NCBI RefSeq assembly: GCF_013314535.1
Contig: NZ_JABUAE010000002.1
Span: 62,001 to 126,000 of the forward strand
Length of the DNA stretch: 64,000 nt
Source of the DNA: Bacillus sp. Xin1
GTDB lineage: Bacteria; Bacillota; Bacilli; Bacillales; Bacillaceae_G
Direction of reading: 5' to 3'
The position numbers and the translations under genes are program-made. Of this stretch, positions 20,382 through 29,491 are shown piece after piece; position 1 is the stretch's first letter, and every line of letters begins with the position of its first letter. Below the pieces are notes generated by a model that saw only the letters and a list, made by a program, of their open reading frames with translations, ran no database searches and was not told the DNA's origin.

Positions 20382-21293
20382 TTGAAACAAGAAAAATCAA
20401 TTGCACTACCGTTAGCAGTTTCCATTATAGCCATTTCATTTGCAGCTGTTTTCGTAAAGATGTCCTCAGCGCCATCTTCAATTTTAAGTATGTATCGGTT
20501 ATGGATTATTGTAATCTTTATGCTTCCGATTGTTTGGAAAAAGCGTGAAGAGTTTCGCAGAATTGAAGGGCGAGATTGGCTGTTTTTGATAGGATCAGGG
20601 TTCTTTTTAGCACTGCATTTCCTTTTATGGTTTGCATCTTTAAAGTTTACAACTGTTGCAAGTTCAACCATTATTTTAGCGCTTCAGCCAATTGTATCAT
20701 TAGTTGGAGGTTTTTTTCTGTTTAAGGAAAGAACCACTTATTCAGCGATTGCCACAATGGGGATTGCTATCCTTGGTGTAATGTGCATTGGATGGGGCGA
20801 TTTAGGGTTAAGCAGAGAAGCGATATTTGGAGATATTTTATCCTTTTTAAGTGTCATTGTGGTTGTTGGTTATTTATTCATTGGGCAAACAACAGTAAAA
20901 AAAGTTTCACACTGGATTTATAGCTTTACCGTGTTTGCATTTGCGGGAATATTTATCGCTATTTATAACGTAATCATGAGTGTACCATTTACAGGATATT
21001 CTACATGGGACTGGTGGGTTTTCCTGTTGCTTGCGATTGTACCAACTGCTTCACATATGATTAATAACTGGCTATTAAATTATGTGAATGCGACAACGAT
21101 TTCAATGAGTATTTTAGGAGAGCCTGTTGGAGCATCGATACTTGCGTTTTTCTTATTAGGTGAGAAATTGAATGGTATGCAAGTTATCGGTAGCGTTCTC
21201 GTATTATGTGGTGTGTTTATTTTCTTGCTGCAGCAGCAAAAAAGTGTGCAGAAAGAACGAGTGCAAAGTGCAGCATTTACGCAAGAGTTGTAG
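20382..21293 (+). CDS. EamA/DMT-family transporter
   Basis: A 303-residue integral membrane protein with about ten hydrophobic segments forming two EamA halves. ASLKFTTVASSTIILALQP in the first half and NYVNATTISMSILGEPVGAS in the second are typical drug/metabolite transporter repeats. Family members export or import small metabolites; the substrate cannot be predicted. The start is TTG at 20382 with a GGGAGAGGGG tract about 10 bases upstream. A strong terminator follows, so it is monocistronic. Confidence 0.85.
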   Translation: MKQEKSIALPLAVSIIAISFAAVFVKMSSAPSSILSMYRLWIIVIFMLPIVWKKREEFRRIEGRDWLFLIGSGFFLALHFLLWFASLKFTTVASSTIILALQPIVSLVGGFFLFKERTTYSAIATMGIAILGVMCIGWGDLGLSREAIFGDILSFLSVIVVVGYLFIGQTTVKKVSHWIYSFTVFAFAGIFIAIYNVIMSVPFTGYSTWDWWVFLLLAIVPTASHMINNWLLNYVNATTISMSILGEPVGASILAFFLLGEKLNGMQVIGSVLVLCGVFIFLLQQQKSVQKERVQSAAFTQEL

Positions 21294-21310
21294 TGTTTTT
21301 ATAGATTATT

Positions 21311-21345
21311 AGTAGGCTGTTAGGAGGAATCCTGGCAGCTTTTTT
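21311..21345 (+). terminator. Rho-independent terminator
   Basis: AGGCTGTTAGGA pairs with TCCTGGCAGCTT, followed by a T-run, just after the EamA transporter. Confidence 0.8.
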
Positions 21346-21486
21346 CTGTATAAATTGAAAAACTGATATGAATACAGCATCCATTTTATTAATTATGTTG
21401 GACAAGTTTGGACAAGCGTACAAGTTATTTATATCATTTTTTCATAATATAAATATGAAATATTATTAGGAAAGGGGAATGAATAA

Positions 21487-22269
21487 TTGCCAACGTTTAG
21501 TAATGTCACGGTAACACAAAATTTAACAGTTAATGGAAATACTCAATTAGGTAATTCATCGTCAGACACAGTTAATGTAGCAGGAAGTGAAATGGTACAA
21601 GGGAATTTAACAGTTAATGGAAATACTCAATTAGGTAATTCATCATCAGACACAGTTAATGTAGCAGGAAGTGAAACGGTACAAGGGAATTTAACAGTCA
21701 ATGGAAATACTCAATTAGGTAATTCATCGTTAGACACAGTTAATGTAGCAGGAAGTGAAACAGTACAAGGGAATTTAACGGTGAATGGGAATACACAGTT
21801 AGGCAATGCGTTGACAGATACTGTAACAGTAGCTGGAAATGCAACCATACAAGGTGATTTAACGGTCAATGGAAATTTAAATGCGGAAATAGTAATTGAT
21901 ACCTTAACAACCAGTGGTGATTTAACTGTGGGTGGTGCATTACGAGTGAATAGAGGTTTTGAAACAATCTCGAATACCCTTTTCTTAGGGACTAATAATG
22001 TATTCAATCGCTATGTTTATGTTGGTCAGCATTTAGAGGTAGTTCCAGAAAGTGACGTAATCGGTAGTGGAAGTCTCCGAGCAGGCACTTTGGATTTAGC
22101 TGGGTATTTAGGTGGACAGGTAGTGCCTACTGCGGCTTTAACTGTCGGACATGGCCATATCGAGATGAGGGGTGCTGGTCACGGGATAATACTAACAGCA
22201 CCAAATAATACCCGTTGGCTATTAACGGTTGATAATAGTGGGAATCTTACAACAACACCTGCTAGTTGA
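21487..22269 (+). CDS. Repetitive Asn/Thr/Val-rich putative beta-solenoid protein
   Basis: A 260-residue protein without a signal peptide. Its first half is four and a part copies of a 28-residue unit (NLTVNGNTQLGN then DTVNVAGSETVQG). The strict alternation of hydrophobic and polar residues with Gly turns suggests a stacked beta-solenoid, as in phage tail fibres or bacterial surface spikes. The C-terminal half is non-repetitive and ends in WLLTVDNSGNLTTTPAS, which recalls the terminus of fibre-like domains. The start is TTG at 21487 with AAAGGGG upstream. It is flanked by terminators, so it is a single-gene unit. I do not recognise its family; a spore surface, phage-derived or secreted role are all possible. 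Confidence 0.65.
   Translation: MPTFSNVTVTQNLTVNGNTQLGNSSSDTVNVAGSEMVQGNLTVNGNTQLGNSSSDTVNVAGSETVQGNLTVNGNTQLGNSSLDTVNVAGSETVQGNLTVNGNTQLGNALTDTVTVAGNATIQGDLTVNGNLNAEIVIDTLTTSGDLTVGGALRVNRGFETISNTLFLGTNNVFNRYVYVGQHLEVVPESDVIGSGSLRAGTLDLAGYLGGQVVPTAALTVGHGHIEMRGAGHGIILTAPNNTRWLLTVDNSGNLTTTPAS
21520..21882 (+). repeat. 84-bp in-gene tandem repeat
   Basis: Four full 84-base units (28 codons each) plus part of a fifth. The first three are nearly identical at DNA level; the later ones are diverged, so expansion has happened at the 5' side. Confidence 0.85.
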
Positions 22270-22304
22270 AAATTGTAGTAGTAATGAGGTCATTTGTAGT
22301 ACAA

Positions 22305-22352
22305 AAAGGATAGATAAGGCAAATATTTTTGCTTTATCTATCCTTCTCTTTT
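22305..22352 (+). terminator. Rho-independent terminator
   Basis: AAGGATAGATAAGGC pairs with GCTTTATCTATCCTT around an AT-rich loop, then TCTCTTTT. It closes the beta-solenoid gene. Confidence 0.85.
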
Positions 22353-22410
22353 GCCACATAAGCTGTGTTGACCTATTCAATAAAAAATCAAGATTGTGAA
22401 GGACTGTACT

Positions 22411-22525
22411 TAAACGAACGGGTGCTTGTGCGGCCGAGCTTGGGTCGTGTCATATAACGGGTGGGATTCCCGTCGAGTAAGAACTAGCCATTCGCTCGTA
22501 GCGAGTCTTGGAGGGCTAATGATAA
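22411..22525 (+). ncRNA. Structured-RNA-like block, unidentified
   Basis: A GC-rich island in AT-rich surroundings with three consecutive hairpins: CGGCC/GGTCG at 22431-22447, ACGGG/CCCGT at 22457-22473 and TCGCT/AGCGA at 22492-22504. It ends with TTGGAGGG, a ribosome-site-like sequence, followed by ATG ATA ACT. It could be a leader RNA, or the 5' structured portion of a group II intron or other retroelement. I cannot assign it. Confidence 0.4.
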
Positions 22526-22727
22526 CTCAATCAAAGATATAAGAAAAATTTCAAAAATAAAAAATCCACTAGCAGCTCCTGCACTGTCCTTTGATAGGCT
22601 TGAAATACTATATGGTTCTCAATTTGAAACAGAACTTATTTCTCTGCGCGATACGAAGCAATTCGTCTCTCTTACAAAAAGCACCCATCCACAAATTGAA
22701 GTAGCAAATGACATTATACATGAATGA
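22488..22727 (+). pseudogene. Orphan C-terminal ORF fragment
   Basis: An open frame without a usable start. Its last part reads NPLAAPALSFDRLEILY then ELISLRDTKQFVSL, and it ends in EVANDIIHE. Composition looks like genuine protein, and a terminator follows the stop directly, as for a real gene end. The 5' part runs back into the structured block and stops there. This suggests the tail of a gene whose front has been lost. The family is not recognised. Confidence 0.4.
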
Positions 22728-22762
22728 GAAGAGTGGTCTCAAAGAGCCACTCTTCTTTTTAT
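22726..22762 (+). terminator. Rho-independent terminator
   Basis: AGAAGAGTGG pairs with CCACTCTTCT, followed by TTTTT. The stem begins at the stop codon of the orphan ORF fragment. Confidence 0.85.
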
Positions 22763-22784
22763 CTTTATAATAAAACAAAGGTTT

Positions 22785-23177
22785 TTACTTCGGATTTGTT
22801 ATAAAAGGCTGAACATGAACAATACATAAATCCCTGAATTTCCCTTCGGCAGTAGTGACGATGACGACAGCCCGTCCGGCGTTCTTTCCAGTTATGATTG
22901 CTTTGTTTTGATCTGTACGAATTGTTATGACGTTAGGGTTCATATTTGTCCAAATGAGTTCTTGATTTGTTGCTTGAATTGGGAGAACAGAGGCTGATAA
23001 TTCAGCGCTTTGCCCTACTTTTATTTTTAATTTGTCTTTTTGTATATGCACACCAATTACAGATACAACAGAAGGAGCGAGTGAAATGTGAGGTGAATTT
23101 GATTGTATGTTTGGACAAGAAGCATTTGTAATAAGTGATAGTTTTTTTGAGTTTTGGTGTTGTAGTGATGCCATCAT
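22785..23177 (-). CDS. Small protein with bacterial Ig-like (BIG2) domain
   Basis: A 130-residue protein. Residues about 40 to 120 form an Ig-like domain of the BIG2 type ([17 protein letters not shown], then [14 protein letters not shown]), usually found in surface or phage virion proteins. The first about 35 residues are polar, with no signal peptide or sorting motif. AAGGAG is 9 bases upstream of the double ATG. Secretion is therefore uncertain; it might be a spore-associated or phage-derived protein. It stands alone. Confidence 0.7.
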   Translation of the reverse strand: MMASLQHQNSKKLSLITNASCPNIQSNSPHISLAPSVVSVIGVHIQKDKLKIKVGQSAELSASVLPIQATNQELIWTNMNPNVITIRTDQNKAIITGKNAGRAVVIVTTAEGKFRDLCIVHVQPFITNPK

Positions 23178-23303
23178 TTTAAAGTCTCCTTTCTGTATAA
23201 GTGTTCATACTAATACTATAGCGAAGTAGTGTTATGATAAATTTAACGAAACATAAAGAAATTGTTAATTTCAAAGAGAAAATTGTAGAAAGGTACATAA
23301 AAA

Positions 23304-23350
23304 GAAAGGAACCCCCGCTTTTATGATGAAAGCGAAGGTTCCTTATTTTA
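23304..23350 (-). terminator. putP terminator
   Basis: AAGGAACCCCCGCTTT pairs, with one bulge, with AAAGCGAAGGTTCCTT. It is placed just after the putP stop reading leftward, with a T-rich tail on the minus strand. Confidence 0.8.
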
Positions 23351-23356
23351 AAAATA

Positions 23357-24823
23357 TTATGCAGTTTTCTCAAACTCCTTGAACTGCTTTTCAACTTCTT
23401 TTGAAGGTTTTGTTAGTAAACTTACGATAATAATGGCTAGTAAGCTTATCGCAAATCCTGGAATCATTTCATATAGGAAATCTTTTAAAAACTTAAATTG
23501 TGTCCACGTAATAACAGTTACAGCCCCAGCAACCATTCCAGCTAGCGCGCCCCATTTTGTCATACGTTTCCAGTATAAGCTTAGTAAAATGACAGGGCCG
23601 AATGAAGAACCGAAGCCAGCCCAAGCGTAGCCAACAAGTGCTAGGATTGTGTCATTTTGTTTAAATGCTAATCCGCAACCAATAAGTGCGATAACAAGAA
23701 CGGCCATACGACCAACAAATACAAGCTCACGATCAGATGCAGAACGTTTAAAGAATGTTCTATATATGTCCTCTGTTACTGCACTTGAAGTAACAAGAAG
23801 CTGAGAAGAGATTGTACTCATAATAGCCGCTAAAATAGCTGCTAATAAAAATCCAGTAATTAATGGGTGGAATAAAATGTTACCTAGTTCAACGAAAATT
23901 GTTTCTGGGTCAGAGAGCTTTAATCCCGCTTTTGAATAGTAAGCGATACCGATAAGACCAGTAAACATAGCTCCTACTACAGAGAAAATCATCCAGCCCA
24001 TACCAATTCGACGTGCGCTTTTAATTTCTTTTACAGATGAGATAGCCATAAAGCGTACGATAATATGAGGTTGTCCAGCATAACCAAGACCCCATGCAAA
24101 TAATGAAATAATACCTAATACGGATGTACCTTTAAAAATATCTAATAGTGCTGGGTCAATAGATTTAATTGTATCAAATGCTGGACCAAGGCCGTTTACA
24201 TTCATAATTGTTACGACCGGAACAAGGATAAGAGCAACTACCATGATGATACCTTGAACGAAGTCTGTCCAACTTACAGCTAAGAAGCCGCCGAATAATG
24301 TGTAAGCTACAACAACGCCTCCAACAATAAGTAATCCAACATGATAATTTAGTCCAAATGAATTTTCGAATAGTACAGCACCTGAAACGAATCCTGAAGC
24401 TACATAAAATGTGAAAAAGATCATAATAACAAGTCCAGAAACGAGACGTAGCATATGAGAAGCATCATGGAAACGATGCTCTAAAAATTCTGGAATAGTA
24501 ATAGAGTTGTTTGCAATTTCTGAGTAGGTACGTAAGCGAGGAGCGACATAGATCCAGTTTGCGTATGCGCCAAGTGTTAGGCCAATCGCAATCCAGCTAC
24601 TACTTAATCCAACGCTAAACATTGCACCGGGTAATCCCATTAACAGCCAGCCGCTCATATCGGCTGCTCCAGCACTTAATGCTGTTACTGCGGGGCCTAG
24701 TGTACGCCCGCCAAGCATATAATCGGTTAAGTTGGATGTTTGTTTATAGGCGAAATAGCCAATGACTAACATCCCGAGCATGTAAATAGAGATCGAAGTT
24801 AAAATTAACATCTGCGTACTCAT
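23357..24823 (-). CDS. putP: Sodium/proline symporter
   Basis: A 488-residue sodium:solute symporter with about 13 membrane segments. YMLGGRTLGPAVTALSAGAADMSGWLLMGLPG near the N-terminus carries the Na-binding and substrate pocket features of PutP, though that span is quoted here only as a landmark beginning at residue about 35. GWGLGYAG-like and QPHIIVRFMA segments are also typical. I chose the ATG at 24823, preceded by AAGGAAGGGG. Imports proline for use as nutrient or osmolyte. CodY-like boxes and a weak cre-like site lie in the shared intergenic region upstream. Confidence 0.93.
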   Translation of the reverse strand: MSTQMLILTSISIYMLGMLVIGYFAYKQTSNLTDYMLGGRTLGPAVTALSAGAADMSGWLLMGLPGAMFSVGLSSSWIAIGLTLGAYANWIYVAPRLRTYSEIANNSITIPEFLEHRFHDASHMLRLVSGLVIMIFFTFYVASGFVSGAVLFENSFGLNYHVGLLIVGGVVVAYTLFGGFLAVSWTDFVQGIIMVVALILVPVVTIMNVNGLGPAFDTIKSIDPALLDIFKGTSVLGIISLFAWGLGYAGQPHIIVRFMAISSVKEIKSARRIGMGWMIFSVVGAMFTGLIGIAYYSKAGLKLSDPETIFVELGNILFHPLITGFLLAAILAAIMSTISSQLLVTSSAVTEDIYRTFFKRSASDRELVFVGRMAVLVIALIGCGLAFKQNDTILALVGYAWAGFGSSFGPVILLSLYWKRMTKWGALAGMVAGAVTVITWTQFKFLKDFLYEMIPGFAISLLAIIIVSLLTKPSKEVEKQFKEFEKTA

Positions 24824-24885
24824 GTAGTTCCCCTTCCTTTTGTAATGTCTTTTGATGAACTTTGCATATTTATAATCTATCATGA

Positions 24886-24981
24886 TTATTTCAGAAAATC
24901 CATATACAAATACGAATTTTCTGAAATGTAAGCGTTTTTTGACATCGTTTTATTTTTAGAATATATAATTTTCTGACAAAA
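24886..24981 (-). promoter_or_regulatory. Cluster of three CodY-like boxes upstream of putP
   Basis: Three matches to the CodY consensus AATTTTCWGAAAATT: 24886-24900 (11 of 15), 24915-24929 (13 of 15) and 24967-24981 (12 of 15). The first two also form an inverted repeat. A cre-like TGTAAGCGTTTTTT overlaps at 24927-24940. Proline-use genes are under CodY influence in Bacillus subtilis, so this is plausible but untested. Confidence 0.45.
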
Positions 24982-25082
24982 AACCTACATTTTAATAGAG
25001 TATTTATTATATTTACATAAAAATAGGTTGTTTTGTCAATATAATATTGAATGAAGAAAAAAATAAAATTTTTTAAAAAGTA

Positions 25083-25112
25083 TTGACTTATGAAAAAAGT
25101 AAGGACTATAAT
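25083..25112 (+). promoter_or_regulatory. Sigma-A promoter of the trp operon
   Basis: TTGACT and TATAAT separated by 18 bases, directly in front of the first T-box leader. Confidence 0.85.
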
Positions 25113-25116
25113 GAGT

Positions 25117-25391
25117 GCAACTTAAAAAAATGCAAGCGTTGATGAAGAAGAGTACATATTCTGAACATGTCAGAGAGCTGATGGTTGGTGCGAATCAGTA
25201 TGGGATTAATATGGAATGGCCTTCGGAGCTTCCAGACCGAACCGAAAGAAGTAGGCTTTGGCGACATGATCTCATCGATACAAGAGACACGTATTATATT
25301 TTGATACGTTAAAGTGCGTTACTTTTGTAACGAATTAAGGTGGCACCACGGGAGTACCCGTCCTTTCTATAGGATGAGTACTCCCTTTTTG
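25117..25391 (+). promoter_or_regulatory. T-box leader 1, Trp specifier (UGG)
   Basis: An RNA leader that senses uncharged tRNA-Trp. The stem I region carries GAGAGCTGATGGTTGGTG. The specifier is TGG at 25217-25219 within GGAATGG. The T-box itself is AAGGTGGCACCACGG at 25337-25351. The terminator GGGAGTAC/GTACTCCC with T-run ends at about 25391. Binding of uncharged tRNA stabilises the antiterminator and lets transcription pass. Confidence 0.92.
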
Positions 25392-25399
25392 TGTATAAA

Positions 25400-25687
25400 A
25401 ATAAATCAACTAAATAAATTAAATCGTTTAAGTAAGAAGAGTACGTATATTGGAGACGTTCCAGAGAGCTGGGGATAGGTGGGAGCCCGGTGCGGTGCCA
25501 TATGCGGAATGGGCTTACGAGAGGTATGCTGAACCGAAAGAAGTAGGCAGCCCGGGTTCCGCCGTTACAAGGATAAGGTATATATTTGTACCTGAATAAA
25601 GCGGGATGCTTCTTGCATCCAAACGAGGTGGTACCACGGTAAATTTATCGTCCTCTACATATTTCGATATGTAGGGGACTTTTTTTA
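25400..25687 (+). promoter_or_regulatory. T-box leader 2, Trp specifier (UGG)
   Basis: A second complete T-box in tandem. It has GAGAGCTGGGGATAGGTGG in stem I, specifier TGG at 25510-25512 in CGGAATGGGC, T-box GAGGTGGTACCACGG at 25624-25638, and terminator GTCCTCTACAT/ATGTAGGGGAC with a T-run at 25650-25687. Two in series demand two uncharged tRNA-Trp events and make the response steeper. A tandem arrangement is known for cereus-group trp operons. Confidence 0.92.
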
Positions 25688-25710
25688 TTTTAAATAGTGA
25701 GGTGGCAGTC

Positions 25711-27123
25711 ATGATAACGAAAGAACAATTTAACATGCAACAAGGGAAAACATTTTTGGTCATTGATGAAGAAGAAGGAGATAGTGTGACGCCGATTGCT
25801 TTATATCGCCAAATGAAAGGTGAGAAAAAATTCTTACTTGAAAGCTCGCAGCTTCATCAAGATAAAGGACGTTATTCTTATTTAGGATGTAATCCATACG
25901 GAGAAGTCAAAAGTAGTGGCGCAGCTGCAAGGATTACGATAAATGGTAGAACAGAGCAGGTAGAAGAAAATGTATTACAAGTATTGAAACAAGTCATTGC
26001 TCCAACGAATGTCGAAAGTCCATTTCCGTTTTGCGGAGGAGCAGTTGGATATATTGGTTATGATGTCATTCGGCAATATGAAGATATTGGAGAAGAGCTA
26101 TTTGATCCGGTTGATATTCCAGAAGTTCATGTATTATTGTACCGAGAATTTATTGTATACGATCATTTACGCCAAAAATTATCATTTGTATATGTATACA
26201 GAGAAGATGATACAGACTCCTTTGAAGAAGTGCATGAGAGACTGCAAGTATATAAACGAGATATCTTAAAGGCAGCGAAAGAACAAATATCAGAAGTACA
26301 GCCTTCTCTATCCTTTACTTCTTCTATAACAGAAGAAAAGTTTTGCGAAATGGTAGAGAAAGCAAAAAAGTATATTCGAAATGGTGATATTTTTCAAGTT
26401 GTATTATCTCAGCGATTGCAAAGTGAATTTATAGGTGATTCATTTGCTTTATACCGTAAACTTCGCATTGCGAATCCATCGCCATACATGTTTTATATTG
26501 ATTTCCAAAACTATGTTGTACTTGGTTCTTCACCAGAAAGCTTACTTTCTGTACGAGATGATAAGGTGATGACAAATCCGATTGCAGGAACAAGACCACG
26601 CGGAAAAACAAAAGCGGAAGATGAAGAAATCGCGAAGGAGCTCTTAGCCAATGAGAAAGAACGTGCCGAACATATGATGCTTGTAGATTTAGGGCGAAAT
26701 GATATCGGCCGGGTGAGTGAAGTCAGTTCAGTTAAGTTAGATAAGTATATGAAAGTCGAAAAGTATTCACATGTGATGCATATTGTATCCGAAGTTTCCG
26801 GAACATTGCGAAAACAGATGGATTGTTTTGACGCATTAGCGTATTGTTTGCCGGCTGGTACTGTATCTGGAGCACCGAAAATTAGGGCGATGGAAATTAT
26901 AAATAGATTAGAAACGGAAAAAAGAAATGTATATGCCGGAGCAGTTGGATATATAGCTTTTTCTGGAAACCTTGATATGGCGCTTGCGATTCGCACAATG
27001 GTTGTCAAAGACGAGAAAGCATATGTGCAGGCAGGAGCTGGTATCGTCTATGATTCAGATCCAATTGCCGAGTATGAGGAGACGTTAAATAAAGCGAGAG
27101 CGCTACTGGAGGTAATGAAATGA
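25711..27123 (+). CDS. trpE: Anthranilate synthase component I
   Basis: Converts chorismate plus ammonia to anthranilate, the first step of tryptophan synthesis. The protein has about 470 residues with the Trp feedback motif LLESS near residue 38, then NPSPYMFYIDF, GSSPESLL, TNPIAGTRPRG, MLVDLGRNDIGRV and AGTVSGAPKIRAME in the chorismate-binding domain. I set the start at ATG 25711, with AGGTGG about 6 bases upstream; a GTG at 25702 is in frame. Its stop overlaps trpG (ATGA). It is the first gene of a seven-gene operon controlled by the tandem T-boxes. Confidence 0.96.
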   Translation: MITKEQFNMQQGKTFLVIDEEEGDSVTPIALYRQMKGEKKFLLESSQLHQDKGRYSYLGCNPYGEVKSSGAAARITINGRTEQVEENVLQVLKQVIAPTNVESPFPFCGGAVGYIGYDVIRQYEDIGEELFDPVDIPEVHVLLYREFIVYDHLRQKLSFVYVYREDDTDSFEEVHERLQVYKRDILKAAKEQISEVQPSLSFTSSITEEKFCEMVEKAKKYIRNGDIFQVVLSQRLQSEFIGDSFALYRKLRIANPSPYMFYIDFQNYVVLGSSPESLLSVRDDKVMTNPIAGTRPRGKTKAEDEEIAKELLANEKERAEHMMLVDLGRNDIGRVSEVSSVKLDKYMKVEKYSHVMHIVSEVSGTLRKQMDCFDALAYCLPAGTVSGAPKIRAMEIINRLETEKRNVYAGAVGYIAFSGNLDMALAIRTMVVKDEKAYVQAGAGIVYDSDPIAEYEETLNKARALLEVMK

Positions 27124-27707
27124 TTGTACTCATCGATAACTATGATTCGTTCACTTATAACTTGTATCAATTGTTAGGGGCATATGAAGAAGAGATTGTT
27201 GTACTGCGAAATGATAAAGTGACGATTCAAGAACTGGAAGGAATGAAACCAAAAGCAATTATTCTTTCACCGGGACCCGGAAAACCAGAAGATGCAGGAA
27301 TTTGCATCCAGGTGATTCAGCATTTTTATAAACAAATTCCGATTCTTGGCATTTGTCTTGGACATCAAGCGATCATTTCAGCGTTTGGCGGTGAAATTGT
27401 AAGAGCAGAGAATATAAAACATGGGAAAACATCACGTGTAAAACATAATGGCACATCGATATTTTCCTATGTCACGCAACCGTTAACTGCGATGCGCTAT
27501 CATTCACTCGTAGCGGCGAAGCAGACGATTCCAAAGTGTTTTGATGTATTAGCAACAGCGATGGATGATGGGGAAATCATGGCAGTTCGTCATAACTACT
27601 ATCCACTATTTGGATTACAGTTTCATCCAGAGTCCATTGCGACGGAAGAGGGCGGAAAATTAATACGTGCATTTTTAGCCAATGTGAAAGAGGGGGAGCG
27701 AGTATGA
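27120..27707 (+). CDS. trpG: Anthranilate synthase glutamine amidotransferase
   Basis: A 195-residue class I glutamine amidotransferase supplying ammonia to TrpE. Catalytic Cys in GICLGHQAI, oxyanion motif [12 protein letters not shown], and the His-Glu pair in FHPES. It overlaps trpE by 4 bases and trpD by 4 bases, so translation is coupled. In Bacillus subtilis the equivalent gene is in the folate operon; here it lies inside trp. It could also serve PabB. Confidence 0.95.
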   Translation: MIVLIDNYDSFTYNLYQLLGAYEEEIVVLRNDKVTIQELEGMKPKAIILSPGPGKPEDAGICIQVIQHFYKQIPILGICLGHQAIISAFGGEIVRAENIKHGKTSRVKHNGTSIFSYVTQPLTAMRYHSLVAAKQTIPKCFDVLATAMDDGEIMAVRHNYYPLFGLQFHPESIATEEGGKLIRAFLANVKEGERV

Positions 27708-28729
27708 ACAGTTATCTTCGGAAATTAGTAGACGGACAGAATTTAACAGAACAGGAAATGTATGAAGCAGGTCTTGCACTCTTAAGTGAAGATATATTAG
27801 AAAGTGAAATTGCTGCATTCTTAGCATTGTTAAAGGCAAAGGGTGAAACAGCGGATGAAATATACGGCCTCGTTCGTGCACTTCGGGAAAAGGCATTACC
27901 ATTTGCGAGTCATATAAAAGGAGCGATGGATAATTGCGGAACTGGCGGAGACGGTGCCCAAACATTTAATATTAGTACAACATCTGCTTTCGTACTTGCT
28001 GGAGCTGGTGTGAAGGTAGCGAAACATGGAAATCGCGCTGTTTCTAGTAAAACGGGGAGTGCGGATCTATTAGAAGAACTTGGGGTCAATATTGCATGCA
28101 CGCCAAGAGAAATTGACTATTTATTAGAAAAAGTAGGCATAGCTTTTCTATTTGCGCCAGCAATGCATCCAGCACTTAAGCGCATTATGAAAATAAGAAA
28201 AGAGCTAAATGTACCGACCATTTTTAATCTTATTGGTCCGCTTACAAATCCGATTGATTTAGAAACGCAGTTTGTTGGCATATACAAACGAGATATGCTA
28301 ATGCCAGTAGCTGAAGTATTGCAAAAGCTTGGTCGAAAACAAGCGCTTGTTGTAAATGGAAGTGGATTTTTAGATGAAGCCTCTCTCCAAGGAGAAAATC
28401 ATGTAGTGATTTTAAAAGATAACAAGATTATAGAAGAGAGCATTACTCCAGAAACGTATGGATTTTCTCGGGTAAGCAATAAAGAAATCCGAGGCGGAAA
28501 TGCAAAAGAAAATGCGCATATTACAATGCAAATACTAGAGGGGAAAAAGAGTGTATACCGTGATACGGTTTTACTCAATGCAGGTCTTGCCCTTTTTGCG
28601 AATGGAAAAGTAGAGACGATTGAAGAAGGCATCGGGTTAGCAGCTCATAGCATTGATTCAGGAAAAGCCCTGGCGAAACTAAATTTATTAATTGCAGCTA
28701 GTAATCAAAGATTAGAGAGGGTGAACTAA
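27704..28729 (+). CDS. trpD: Anthranilate phosphoribosyltransferase
   Basis: Transfers phosphoribose from PRPP to anthranilate. The PRPP loop [15 protein letters not shown] is at about residues 77-91, followed by [15 protein letters not shown]. The length of 341 residues is standard. It begins inside the last codons of trpG and ends one base before trpC. Confidence 0.96.
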   Translation: MNSYLRKLVDGQNLTEQEMYEAGLALLSEDILESEIAAFLALLKAKGETADEIYGLVRALREKALPFASHIKGAMDNCGTGGDGAQTFNISTTSAFVLAGAGVKVAKHGNRAVSSKTGSADLLEELGVNIACTPREIDYLLEKVGIAFLFAPAMHPALKRIMKIRKELNVPTIFNLIGPLTNPIDLETQFVGIYKRDMLMPVAEVLQKLGRKQALVVNGSGFLDEASLQGENHVVILKDNKIIEESITPETYGFSRVSNKEIRGGNAKENAHITMQILEGKKSVYRDTVLLNAGLALFANGKVETIEEGIGLAAHSIDSGKALAKLNLLIAASNQRLERVN

Positions 28730-29491
28730 ATGGGAACCATTTTAGACAAGATCGTTAAGCAGAAGAAAAAAGAAGTAGAAGAGTTATACAAAACATATAC
28801 ACCAGTGAAAGAAAAAAGACAGGTTTACTCACTTGTGGAAGCACTGAAACAATTTACAGTTATTGCAGAAGTGAAAAGAGCGTCGCCATCTAAAGGTAAT
28901 ATTAATTTACAGGTAGATGTCCCGAAACAAGTAAAAATGTATGAAGAGTTTGGTGCAGGAGCTGTTTCAGTTTTAACGGATGAACAATTTTTCAAAGGAT
29001 CGATTCACGATTTAGAAACAGCGAGAGTGCATAGTAATATTCCGCTTCTATGTAAAGATTTTATCATCGATACGATTCAAATTGATCGGGCGTATGAAGC
29101 GGGAGCGGATCTCATTTTACTTATTGTCGCTGCGCTACCAGAAGAAAAACTACGAGAGTTATATGCATACGTGCAAAAAGTAGGACTAGAGGCAATTGTA
29201 GAAGTCCACAACGAGGCCGAATTAGAGGTGGCACTAGAACTAAACCCTCATGTGATTGGGATAAACAATAGGAATTTAAAAACATTTGAAGTGGATCTCA
29301 GCACAACTGAAAAGCTAGGGGAACGATTAAATAAGGAAAATAGACTTTGGATTAGTGAAAGTGGAATTCATACGAAAGAAGATATCATGCGTGTCAAGCA
29401 GGCTGGTGCAAAAGGTATTCTTGTTGGGGAAGCACTGATGACAGCACCTTCTGTCGGAGACTTTTTTCAATCACTGAAGGTGACAACATGA
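28730..29491 (+). CDS. trpC: Indole-3-glycerol phosphate synthase
   Basis: A 253-residue TIM barrel that closes carboxyphenylaminodeoxyribulose phosphate into indole-3-glycerol phosphate. Landmarks are [11 protein letters not shown] (catalytic Lys), [18 protein letters not shown] and ESGIHT. It abuts trpD and overlaps trpF by 4 bases. It is separate from TrpF, not fused as in enteric bacteria. Confidence 0.96.
   Translation: MGTILDKIVKQKKKEVEELYKTYTPVKEKRQVYSLVEALKQFTVIAEVKRASPSKGNINLQVDVPKQVKMYEEFGAGAVSVLTDEQFFKGSIHDLETARVHSNIPLLCKDFIIDTIQIDRAYEAGADLILLIVAALPEEKLRELYAYVQKVGLEAIVEVHNEAELEVALELNPHVIGINNRNLKTFEVDLSTTEKLGERLNKENRLWISESGIHTKEDIMRVKQAGAKGILVGEALMTAPSVGDFFQSLKVTT

Noticed and set aside
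25115-25312. 65-codon frame in front of trpE, as a possible leader peptide
   Set aside because: It lies inside the first T-box RNA; the T-box features account for the sequence, and there is no ribosome site.
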